From: Priapulus caudatus
Taxonomy: Eukaryota; Priapulida; Priapulimorpha; Priapulimorphida; Priapulidae
DNA: 41,094 nt
Direction: 5' to 3'
Assembly: GCF_000485595.1 (NCBI RefSeq)
Contig: NW_014577246.1
Coordinates: 340,184-381,277, forward strand
Shown here: piece after piece, positions 1 to 11,324 of the stretch
Position numbering within the stretch: position 1 is the stretch's first letter
Layout: each line of letters starts with the position of its first letter
Made by a program: the position numbers and the translations under genes
Notes under the pieces: model-generated
Told to the model about the DNA's origin: nothing
What the model saw: only the letters and a program-made list of their open reading frames with translations
Databases searched by the model: none

Positions 1-1365
1 TCTGGTGAGATATTGCGCATGCGCTAAAACAGTAACGTAGCCAGGTTATGTACTGACTGGTATATGCAGCGGGGACCTTACATGCAAGGCCTGCTTCCTA
101 TTTCTGAAGTGAAGTCTACTGATAAAACTTTATTATAGAAATCTATACTAGGATAACCCCTCTTCATTATTAATTCATAATCTTTGCAAAATATTATTCT
201 TTTGGGGGGATATTGCGCATGCGCGAGCACCGTTTAAGGCGTGCAGTACAGCCTAAAGACAAAAAAGTAATATAATTGGCGGAGGAAGAGAGGGGTGGTA
301 GACTGAAGGAAGGCGGCAGGGAAGATAGCTGAGGGGCGGTGGAAGAAGGAGGAGGCTGACCGTGCGACAATGGAGACAAGGGAAATGGCGGGCGGGGATG
401 AAGTAGGAGTTTTGAACACTACAGGCTAGGCCGCTCTCCAAATTATAAACACAGGTCTACTGATACGAATTTATTTCAGAAACCTCTGCCGAGATACCCC
501 CTGACCATACTAAATGCATTTTAATCACAAAATCTAACTCCTCCGGTGAGATATTGCGCATGCGCTAAAACAGTAACGTAGCCAGGTAATGTACTTAATG
601 GTATATGCAGCGGTGACCTTACATGCAAGGTGTACTTCTTATTTCTGAAGTGAGATCTACTGATATAATTTTATCATAGAAATCTATGCTAGGATAACCC
701 CTCTTCAATTAAAATTCATAATGTTTGCAAAATATTATTGTTCTCTGGCGATATTGCGCATGCGCGAGCACCGTTTCAGACGTGCAGTACGGCCAAAGGA
801 AAAGTACGTAAATATAGCTTGCTGAGGGAGAGAGGGGTGGGAAACTGAGGGAAGGTGGCAGGGAAGACAGTCGAGGGGCGGTGAAAAGAGCAGGAGGCCG
901 AGCGTGTGACAAGGAAGACAAGGGAAAGGGCGGGCGGGGATGAAGTAAGAGTTTTGCACCCTACAGGCTAGGGCGCTCTCCTTATTATAAACACAGGTCT
1001 ACTGATAAGAATTTATTACAGAAATCGATGCTGAGAGACCACCTGACCATACTAAATGCGTTTTCATCACAAAATAAAGCTCCTCTGGTGAGATATTGCA
1101 CATGCGCTAAAACAGTTGTGTATTCAGGTTATATATACTGACTAGTATATGCAGCTCGGGGACTTTACATACAAGGTCTGCTTCCTATTTCTGAATTGAG
1201 ATATACTGATGGAATTTTGTCATATCAATCTATATGCTAGGATGACCCCTCTGCACTTTAAATTCTCAATTTTTGCAAAATATTATAATCTTCTCAGGAG
1301 ATAGTGCGCATGCGCGAGCACCGTTTCAGGCGTGCAGTACGACCTAAATAATAGTACGGTAATAT
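1..1365. repeat. 541-bp tandem repeat, about 2.5 units, with TGCGCATGCGC cores
   Basis: Units begin near 1, 541 and 1083. Each unit holds two related blocks about 200 bases apart, each opening with GATATTGCGCATGCGC. The cores are at 14-24, 214-224, 555-565, 755-765, 1097-1107 (one mismatch) and 1305-1315. Between them lie shared segments such as GTGCAGTAC, and an internal G/A-rich stretch that yields proline/serine-rich minus-strand ORF shadows. Confidence 0.85.
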
Positions 1366-1499
1366 TATACGATATGTATAATAGATATACGAATGATAAT
1401 GTGCGAGTGTCACTGCGCGGTATAGTTAAATTGTCGTGCTAAAGTACGTAGGTAAAGTTACTTTGCCGGTATAATTCCCCAGTTTTTATGTATTCTTAC

Positions 1500-1593
1500 C
1501 GGCAAGATTTAGTTTCTTCACTGTAGTATTGATCAACAACATTTCAGCGATGGCCTGGGCTCCCTTACTGCAGATTCGGTTGTCCGCCAGACT
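1500..1593 (-). CDS. LRRC74-like leucine-rich repeat protein, internal exon
   Basis: 94 nt on the minus strand encoding SLADNRICSKGAQAIAEMLL and INTTVKKLNLAG, the next leucine-rich repeat. Acceptor ttacag, donor GCCG|GTAAGA (phase 1). The 541-bp tandem repeat begins within 150 bases, and I see no further exon before the window edge, so the gene is partial here. Confidence 0.75.
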
Positions 1594-1759
1594 CTGTAAC
1601 ATATGGTAGTGCGTAACATTGACACAAAAGTTGTACCTAATTATTACGCTCATTATAACATTTGGCATCGTTGTATTGGTATTCTATTATCTGGCACACA
1701 TTGGCGGTAAAACTTGCTACATCACTTTACGATATATATCAAAGACAAAATCTTCATAC

Positions 1760-1867
1760 CAAATCGGCTATGTAGCAGTTCTCTTTGAGCATCTCACTGA
1801 TGTAAACTACACCATCGGCTCCTAACCAATTGTCGTCGAGGTTTAGGACAAGGACAGATGTGTTACC
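1760..1867 (-). CDS. LRRC74-like leucine-rich repeat protein, internal exon
   Basis: 36 codons on the minus strand: GNTSVLVLNLDDNWLGADGV and VYISEMLKENCYIADL, one full ribonuclease-inhibitor-type repeat (L..L.L..N.LG..G...I). Acceptor tgtaag, donor TTG|GTATGA, phase 0 at both ends. Joined to 2589-2753 it gives the ALV.NTSV junction usual for this family. Confidence 0.75.
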
Positions 1868-2588
1868 CTTACATGCAGAAAAGAAAAGCACATGTTACGC
1901 ATACATTTACAATATCATTGTCCATCATGCTAATTCGATATTTATGTAAGAACGAGGAAGTCAATTATGTAAGACCACAACAGTTACTATAGTGAGAAGC
2001 TCTCATCAAATAGGTATCGCGTATATTCGACAAACTGCGAAAGGCACTGCGCGCGGCAATCTTTAAGTTTCTGTGATTCTTCACTTATATATGGAATTAA
2101 TAGACCTTGAATTAGTATATTATTTCAATTAATTTGTTGCCGGTTAACTGTTACCACATTGGTTTATTCAACGGTATCGTCAAATCCGCACCGCACCGTT
2201 GGTGTTTACAATGAATCCAGATTTATGAATCACGCGCTGCCTCGGCGCTTCGCGCATCTGCAGCTATAGGCGAAGCGCTAGGCGCCTCGGCATCCGGTAA
2301 GAAAATGCCCCGTTTGGAAAGAGCCGAGACAGGGACACTTTGAAACCATGAAAACTGCGCGGTATTACGGTGCACTCAACATAACGGACGCAATCCTTAG
2401 CAACGATGCTAAACAGCTATAAAATTACCAGAAGATGAAGCCACGATGTCGTAAGATGTGTAAACATGCTGTAAATGCTGTAACATCATAATATAACATG
2501 TGTGTACGCGGGCGAGCAAGTGCATCGCAGTAGCAGTAGCAGCAGTAAGACAGACATGCGCCAAATATATCAATTGAAGCTAGCCTAC

Positions 2589-2753
2589 CACCAAGGGTAG
2601 AGACATCGCCTTAGCACCGTGCGGACCGAGCCCGTGGTGCCGTAAGTTCACCACTTCATCTTCAATGTGACGCATGAAGTATGACACCGGTACTACGCCG
2701 AGCATCTCACACGCATTCACATATGTCTTTCGGCCACTCGCGTCGAACGCATT
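2589..2753 (-). CDS. LRRC74-like leucine-rich repeat protein, internal exon
   Basis: On the minus strand, after acceptor aaacag, 55 codons read NAFDASGRKTYVNACEMLGV, then VPVSYFMRHI and HHGLGPHGAKAMSLPLV, followed by donor GTG|GTAGGC. The G(R)..Y..AC..LGV.PVSYF.RH and HHGLGP.GAKA patterns are what I recognise from LRRC74A/B-type proteins, which carry ribonuclease-inhibitor-like leucine-rich repeats and have poorly known function. It is followed in frame (phase 0) by the exon at 1760-1867. The gene runs away from alpha-actinin and leaves the window on the left. Confidence 0.75.
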
Positions 2754-2825
2754 CTGTTTATCTGTTATAATAATTACAAGCACGTTATATTTCTATAATC
2801 ATAACGTGTTCATATGTGAGTATTG

Positions 2826-3090
2826 CAGGGACGGATCCATGATTTTTTAAAGGGGACCTGTATTCAGTTTAGGCTATCAATCGGGAGTCATTTTTTATAC
2901 TTTCTATTTTTTTCATTTATAGGAGACAAGCACAAAATAATAATATTATAGAAGGGGCTCATGCAGAAGCACATGTTCAAAAACCTGGGGGGGACAATTG
3001 ATATTGTGTCCCCCACCCTTCGAAAAGTGTGGGGGAGGTGCCCCCTGTCACCTGTGTCCCGATGGCATTTGCGCCCATCATAGCTGCATG
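2826..3090. repeat. hairpin-rich, transposon-like segment between the divergent genes
   Basis: Begins CAGGGACGGATCCATGATTT, a form often seen at ends of invertebrate repeats, and contains G-run/C-run hairpins (GGGGGGGACAATTG against TGTGTCCCCCAC near 2986-3015, and GTGGGGGAGGTGCCCCC). I cannot define both ends. It lies in the presumed shared upstream region of the actinin and LRR genes. Confidence 0.35.
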
Positions 3091-3327
3091 TGCTATATAC
3101 ACCATATGACTGTAGCACCGTTATATATTTAGGACAATAATTATGCACTACAGGATTTTGCAGCCCGCCCGCTAGGCACGAGCGCCACCTGCTGACACAG
3201 CCTGCTGATGATCGAGATATGGTGCGGCAGCAGGATGTCCGGATCGCCATCACGTGACGTTTGAACGCATATCTGATTATTTTTGTGTCCCTACAGAACA
3301 AAAGTAGGGGGCGGAAAGTCCACAAAC

Positions 3328-3432
3328 ATGTCTCGTGTCAGCCCTAGAAACGGTGGTGACTATATGCAACAAGAAGATGAATGGGAGAGAGATCTGCTGC
3401 TAGACCCTGCCTGGGAGAAACAACAGAGAAAG
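3328..3432 (+). CDS. ACTN: alpha-actinin exon 1 (residues 1-35)
   Basis: The ATG at 3328 opens a leader of about 20 residues, then [19 protein letters not shown], the segment that precedes CH1 throughout the family. The donor is AAG|GTAAGA in phase 0. A possible acceptor (ctacag, ending at 3296) lies 31 bases upstream of the ATG, so the 5' UTR may itself be spliced; that part is inference. Intron 1, which follows, is about 11.8 kb. Confidence 0.95.
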
Positions 3433-6400
3433 GTAAGAACTATTGTTGTCGCGAGTCGCGTGTATAGCACTGTCAGTCTGTCACTGTCAGTGACGTGTAG
3501 TCTGCATTTAGTGTGTTTGAGTTTGTTGTGTGCTGTTCGTTGCACCGTACGTCCGTAGGGTACAATCTTGGATCCCCGTGTCACTAACAGGTCTGTCATG
3601 TCGTAGTCTACGTTTACTCAGACGCAGTCGGCCACAGTTTGCATTGACACTGTGTACACTGCTTGCGTACAATGAGTAATGTTATATCTTCACGTTTCAT
3701 GGAACTGGAACAATCTACTACTACTAGTACTATTACTACTACTAGTAGTACTACTAGTACTAGTACTAGTATACTAGTACTAGTACTAGTTACTAGTACT
3801 ACTACTACTACTAGGGCCTAGTAGTAGTACTACTACTACTCGGTACTACTAGAAATAATATCATAAAGCACGGCACTGTAGTGTAATTTCAGATGGCTAC
3901 CGTACCAGCACTCCTAACCATGCACTGCAGGCTTATATCATGCCGGGAACGTTATAGAATATAGGCACATACATCACATGTGACAAGCAACATAATTGTA
4001 TAACCTGCGATCATTGTATGGAAAGACATACTATATATACATGTAATATTGGCAACTACTCGCATGCAAGTGTGCGTAAAATTCGAGGGCATACTAGCAC
4101 TTCCAGCAACTAATACCTACCTTTGAAATTTTAGTAAGATTCAAGATGTTTATTTTGTGCATAAGTCTACAGTGTATATACAGTGTACAGCGGCAAATAG
4201 GAAATATACAAGTCAAGGTAATCTAGTTTACAAAAGAAGCACAGGAGTGGCGAAAGAACCCGCAGGTTATCAACGTCTGCCACCCCTCAAAATAAAATGT
4301 CATAGTACTAATAGTAGGCAGATGGGTCATTATTATAATATACTTGGTTGCCACAGTAGTGTATGGTGAGCATGTGAAACCGCAAAAACATGACAGCGAA
4401 AATGATCAAAACATATGAACAATAAAACTGAATAACGGTGAACAAGAAACTAAACAAAAATGAACAACGGAATGAGCAGAACAAAACAGGCAGAGCTCTA
4501 ATTTAAGGGGCAAACAATTATAATGATTCAGAATTTAACGAGTTAAAGTATGGTAGCTTCAACTAGCTATGATATCTTCATGTATCTCTTAAATTTACCT
4601 CAAAACAAAATTTACTTGACACTTTTCACATGTAGTGGAATTACAACCATTCACTGAGTGAAACACGTTTCTTTTTATGGATACTGAAGTCTGAGATTAA
4701 AAAAAGGACTGGAATCCCCTTTTCCTTTAAAGGTAGTAGCCATCATTTGCAAAGCATCGTGGGAGGGCTCGAACAAATTTATGCTCATTGTAACTTAAAA
4801 TGAGGACTCATCAAAGTACACATCACAGCGTTGGATTTATGGTTATAATGTGACATTTAAATGAGAAATTAAACGTTTTCCTCTTAATGTGACTAGAAGA
4901 CGCCCTAAGAACTCAAAGAAAACATCCTGATGCCATCTACAAATGAAATTTTATGGAAATTGGGAGGTTGTGCAAATGAGGGCTACTACCTTTAATGTAA
5001 ACAATGTATCTAAAGTAATAGACTTTTGTTTACACTGTATCTAAAATGAAAGATACTACGAATACCGTCTTGACTCTGTATCTCCTAACCCGTAAACTGC
5101 TGAAGGTTGTTTTCATTTTGGAGACTTTTTACGTACACTCCTAAAAATGTTCGGAAATTCAGGTTTGATCGGTGATATCTCTCATGTACCTGCATTATTT
5201 TAATTGCATTTGGTAACATTGGAAAGCCTGTTCATTTTCCTTCACAATGATGTCCCATTTGCAATGATGCAAATGGGGGATGTGCTTTACAGCTATATAT
5301 GCAGTGCAGCTCGAAACAAGAGTAAATATAAACGAGAATACACTTTTGACAACAGCAATGCATTCTGCAACATTTCACTTCGGACCCACCCCCATATTCA
5401 GGTCTAACGATAAGAATTTATTACAGAAATCGATGCTACAGGCTTCAAACATGATTCAGAAATGTTTTATTCACACTATTGAGCTGAATGACCACACACT
5501 ATTTTGTTCATATCCTGTGTATCACAACTGTTCAAATATCAACAGTCATATCAACAATAATTGCCGTTTCTGTGTGTCTAAATATCTAACTAACACTGTC
5601 ACTCGCGGGTATATCTCACTCTCTCACGCGCGCTCTCTCTCTCTACCTCTATCTCCCCCCTCTCTCTCCCCTTTCTCTCTTTCGCTCTCTCTCGCTTTCT
5701 CTCTCCCCCTCTCTCTCACTCGCTCACGCGCGCCCCCTCTCTCTCTCTCACACTCTCACGCGTGCGCGCTCTCTCTCTACCTCTATCTCCCTCTCTCTCT
5801 CTCCTCACGCGCGCGCTCTCTCTCTCTCTCTCTCTCTCTACCTCTATCCCCCCTCTCTCTCACACACTCACGCGCGCGCGCGCTCTCTCTCTCTTTCTCT
5901 ACCTCTATCCCCCTCTCTCTCTGTCTCTCTCACACACTCTCACGCGCGCTCTCTCTCTCTCTCTCTCTACCTCTATTCCCCCTCTCTCTCACTCTCTCTC
6001 TCACGTGCGCGCGCTCTCTCTACCTCTATCCGCCTCCTCCTCTCACTGTATCACTACCCTCCTCTATCTCTCTCACGCGCGCTCTTTCTTTACCTCTATC
6101 CCCCTCTCTCTCTCTCTCTCACTCACGCACGCGCGCGCGCGCGCTCTCTCTCTCTACCTCTATTCCCCCCTCTCTCTCTCTCACACACACACACTCTCTC
6201 ACGCGCTCGCGCTCTCTCTCTACCTCTATCCGCTTCCTCCTCTCTCTCTCGCCTTCTCTCTCTCTTGCGCTCCTCCTCTCACTATATCACTACCTTCCTC
6301 TATCTCTCTCTCTCCTCTCATCTCCAATATAACATATATCAGGGGTTAATAATGACAAATTTGTCATTTGTCGTTATTAACCCCTGCATATATGTATGGG

Positions 6401-7428
6401 ACCTAAAGTTTCCGTCGGTTTGCGTTAGTGACAGAGGAATGGGTCGTCGCGTGGTTTCATCAAGTTCCCAACCACAACCGGTGTCAAGCAAGGCGTTAAC
6501 CCCTTGTCAAGCAAGACGTCGGCCTTCAACAACTAAAACGTCACTCGTGTCAATCACGGCCTTGCTCCTCGTCAACCGCGACGCTCTCCTTTGTCAACAA
6601 CGACGTTGCCCCTTGTCAACCAGGACCCTACACCTTCTTCACCACGACATCACTGTTTGTGAACTACGACGTCCCATTTGTCAATTACGACGATGCCTCT
6701 TGTCAACCACGATGCTGTCCCTTGTCAATCACTACGTCATCACGCATAGGGCTTCTTAACCGCATCTTTTAATATATCTTGAAACTAATATTATTAATTA
6801 GTACAAAAACGTATTTTCTAACCATTAAATTCAAACCTGCACTTCGAGATATTTTCGTCCGATTCTTCATCATCTACCTTTAATAACAGTTCGTTATCAT
6901 CATGCGGGTCATCTTCACCCAACGTTTCGCTGTCGTCAATTCCCGTCGCCCCATTCACATTCGGTTGTGCACTAACACATTTAGGTGGTTGCTCGTCCTC
7001 GTGATTTTCACTATATTCTTGTGACATGGTTTTGCTGTTCTATTTCTCATACATATGCGATATTATGATGCTGTAATCGTGATTAAATGTATTTTAGAGA
7101 CTTTTTTTTAGCGCACGTAGTTCTAAATTTGGACAATACCATGGACAAAGGTAAGATTAAATAATAGTATAGACAATCAATTTATAGAATTGTAGATACA
7201 ACACGCATGATGCAACAAGTGTCTATCACGTATGTGCGTATGTGTCTCAATTCTGTTTTAAGAACACGGAGTATGTGATCGGAAAAATACACAATGCAAA
7301 TGGCTAGCCTCATATCTATATACACAATATGTAAAGGCAGTATATATAATATATAGGTAAATCACACACGCGCGCGCACGGACGTAGGTACGCCACACGC
7401 ACGTAGGCATACAGCCCTTACGCACACA

Positions 7429-7496
<68 letters not shown>

Positions 7497-7888
7497 CACA
7501 TACCGAGCAACTCTCATACCGCACGCACAGACGCGACGAACCTAGACGAAGAAAACGCTACTCTGTCGCTGCGCGCCGTACAATAATTAGAAGACACCTG
7601 AGCTGCCACCGCCTCCGTTGCCTCCTCCGCTGACGGCAATTAGACCGCCGTTGAAAAGAGTCCGGCGCTACAGCAATGTAGAGAGCGCTGGCTGGGATGC
7701 ACGGTTCTACCTTAAAGTTGAATTTAATTCAATCGCGAGCACACATCTGCCGGTAACTGGAACTCCCGCGGGTCGCTCTGACGGCTCGAGAATTTGTTCG
7801 CCGCGAATGCTGCACGACGAGCACAACAGATTGACGCGGTTTTGTGCGCAGACGCCTTGCCGATGGCGCTTCTTCTTCGTCTTCTTCT

Positions 7889-7920
<32 letters not shown>

Positions 7921-10900
7921 TTCTTCGTCGTCGTCTTCTTCTTCTTCTTCCCCTTCTTCTTCTAAATAGATTATTACTATTGTTACTATAAATAGATTAT
8001 TACTATTGTTACTATAAATAGATTAAAGTAAGATAACATAGTAACATACATTTATTACAAAGATGTCATGAAAAGCTGGGCGTTTAGCCACTTTGTTCGT
8101 AATCCCTTCAGGCTTCACAGCAATTGAAGCCTGGATAATTTTAGATTAGTATTCATGCTTATCAATGTTATATATAGAAATTACAATTACAATACAGATG
8201 GCATATGATACTGCACATTTTGTTAAGTACATTTTAGGACAACTGGACTGCAATCATGTGGTTTGGTTATGGTTAAAGGGTTATTGTTAGGTGGCTGATG
8301 ATGCGCATATCATTGACCCCCCCCCCCCAACTATAGTAAGGTCCTAAAGTAGACAAGTACTGTTTACACCTGCATCTGTAATTCAATAAGTTTTATGTGC
8401 TATATGTCATATAAGAAAAAAATGCAGAGTATGTGTAAACAATAATATCATAAGTTATAACTGCACATAACTGATGAGCATTATTGTATGTTAGAAATGA
8501 TAATACATGTATTTACTCTAGGTTATTATATTAATACATTTTACATTATACATGTAGTGACGTATTGAAAATTCTTATCATCATGATCGCGATTGTCAGG
8601 GTGTTTACGGCAATTAATTGCTAGTTATGACCCTATAAGGAATGGAAGGGTGGGGTATGGCAAATATTCATGAAACGTAATTTAAATTTGTGCATGTTGT
8701 ATTATATGATATCATCTGCCTAAAATTTTGATTGGTATTAACGTTTTCCATTTTCCTGAGTTTGTATACTGGATTATCTACGATGGGTCTTTTTTGACAG
8801 ATGTTCTTTTATATTCAACCTTGCATAGATGTGTTTTTCTGAATGCAAATCTTTTGTAAACTGCTCTACTTTTACTACCAATCACTCTAGTATGGAAGGA
8901 TATTTGTATACATGTGCATATAGGCATAGCTATATCCTGCATACTTTTGCACTTTCAGTTTGTACATTGTGATTGTGCAATAACTAGTTTTCGGGTTCGT
9001 GATAAATTCCAAGGCACTCCCATTTTTGCAGGTGAAAAACCATCCCAAGCTTGTGATTACTAGTAGTTCACCAGCTGATCATCAGCCAATGGTTTGCTGA
9101 CATGAGAAAAGATGGAATAAAAAACGAACAAAACTATGTAAAAATGTTCACGAACAAACTACTAATTGATTTATAATGTAATTTCGATAGGCAAAAGTTA
9201 ACTTAATGTAGAATGCTTTTACATGTAGTGTAGTGTGTACATGTGCGCTGTAAGTTTTTACATGTGAAGTATATATCTGCAATTTGCAGGATATTTTACA
9301 CTTTTTTTATAGTTCACTTGTTCTACTCACTCATGCATCTCTAAATTTCTTCTATTTGGTAATTATGTAATCACATAATCATTATATTGATCGTTCAAAT
9401 GGTAGTTTGTGAAGTAGGTATTGTAGCTATACCAACACCATAGATTAGCTTGTCATCTAAGAAAGGACGAATAGGGTAAATTAATGTATAAATGTCCATA
9501 GCAGTCTGGAGAATGTGTCACAGAAAAATCACAGACTGAGATTACAATCGTCATTAATTTACATAGGAAATGTGTCAAAAGTTGGTTTTAAATCAGAAAC
9601 AAATTCATCAGTATATATTAGAATAGGGATGGGGCGATTCAATGATATATTGATATTTGCGATACAAACCTCTACGAATATTCACAATTCATGTATCGTT
9701 ACTCTATGGTATGAAATCCATATCATTTGGTAGCAGTTTTTGTCAGAAAACAAAAGAAGCATGACTCAATTCGTGGTTTAATAGCAGCTGTTTACTAAGC
9801 GCTCCAGGATACTGATTCATAAGCATTCACAAAGTACTGGTTAAGTGTAGCCTATAGGTTGCCAGGTAGTTTCTCTTGAAATTATTGTGATACATATCGT
9901 ATAATTGCCACATCGTATCGTATCGTGATCGTGATCGTGATACAGATCGTGATCGTGTATCGTGATAGTTATCCATATCGTCACAGCCCTATATGTGTGC
10001 GCGCGTGCGTGCGTTCGTGCGTGCGTGTGTGTGTGCGCGTGCGTGTGCGTGCGCGTGTGCGTGTGTGTATATATATATGGAGTTTACTAAACATTGTTTT
10101 TAAAGTACATGACCCATGAGTAAAAGAAGAAGAGATAAGAAGTAGCCAAAACAAACGGCTACAGGCTGATTCATGAACAACAAGACATACAATCCAAACT
10201 ACGCGGCTGAATTCACCGTACGCCATACGTGTGCGTGCGTGCGTGCTTGCATGCGTGCGTGCGTGCGTATGTGTTTAGTATTTCTGTCTGCTGTTGCACG
10301 GAGATGGTGGCATCTAAACATGAAAATGTATATATATATATCTGTCTGAAGCATGTAAATCTCTACACGTTTGTGACCCTACCATTGAGATCTGTGTGAC
10401 AACAGACAGCTCGGCTATATGGTAAATGCAGTGGGTGGTTTGAGTTCAGCTCATTTGCACGCCTATTTCCCCACCAAGCGCTAAAGTGTATGCAATCACT
10501 TGTCAGTAGATGTAATTGCGGTTTACAGCAGACAAAAGCCACCAGTAATGTCCTTGGCAGCTCAGGTGACCCTTCTCTCTGCTCGCTGAGCTAGCTGAAT
10601 ACCACGCGTTCTAATACCACCTAATCAGCTTTAGAAGGAAGCATTGTGTTTATCATATGTATTATATAGCGCTGTTGCGGCCAGTACGCATCGAAATTAT
10701 ACCTATCGTGAAATATCTGGAGCATTTACTCGCACTTACAATAGTATTAATGTTCTGGTATCTACTCGGTACCACAGGCGACTATGCTGAAAGTATGAAC
10801 ATCAAGTTGGATATGGTGTCAGACATCAGAAGCAGTAGTTATGAACTTATGACACCAGAAGTCCAAAATGTCATTACTGTTGAAGTTAGGTGTCATGTAA

Positions 10901-11274
10901 AAGTTGTGACATTTGCAGCTTTATAATTGTTTATGATGTTTTAGACAACAGGCCCTCTGAATTCTGCGGATTCTAGTGCAAGGCCTTTCGAGTCAAAATG
11001 TCTGGCTACCTTTTCCCGAACTTGGGAACGAACAACAAAGTCCCCCATTGGTGTTTGTTTATGAAAGTTGAATGTGTATGAATATTTAATCATGAAATTT
11101 GAATATTTAGGAACGTGAGCTACGAACCAAGCGATCCGCATGCACGAACCAAATCATGAACCTAGCCATGTTTTCTGGGCAGTTGAGTTTCGAACAGTCG
11201 TTTTGCCAGCTAAATTTTGGAAGCGAAAATTATCATATGAATCGTAAATAAAGCGACATGCGCACCTGCGTGTC

Positions 11275-11324
<50 letters not shown>

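Noticed and set aside
194-959. Paired Pro/Ser-rich minus-strand ORFs resembling each other
   Set aside because: Their similarity comes from the 541-bp tandem repeat; no domain, and no copy in the third, diverged unit.
2888-3325. 145-codon minus-strand ORF next to actinin exon 1
   Set aside because: No recognisable family; it overlaps a hairpin-rich repeat and shows no conserved pattern.
5280-6349. Long Ser/Leu-rich plus-strand ORFs (350 and 195 codons)
   Set aside because: They are translations of the CT minisatellite in several frames; no domain and no codon signal.
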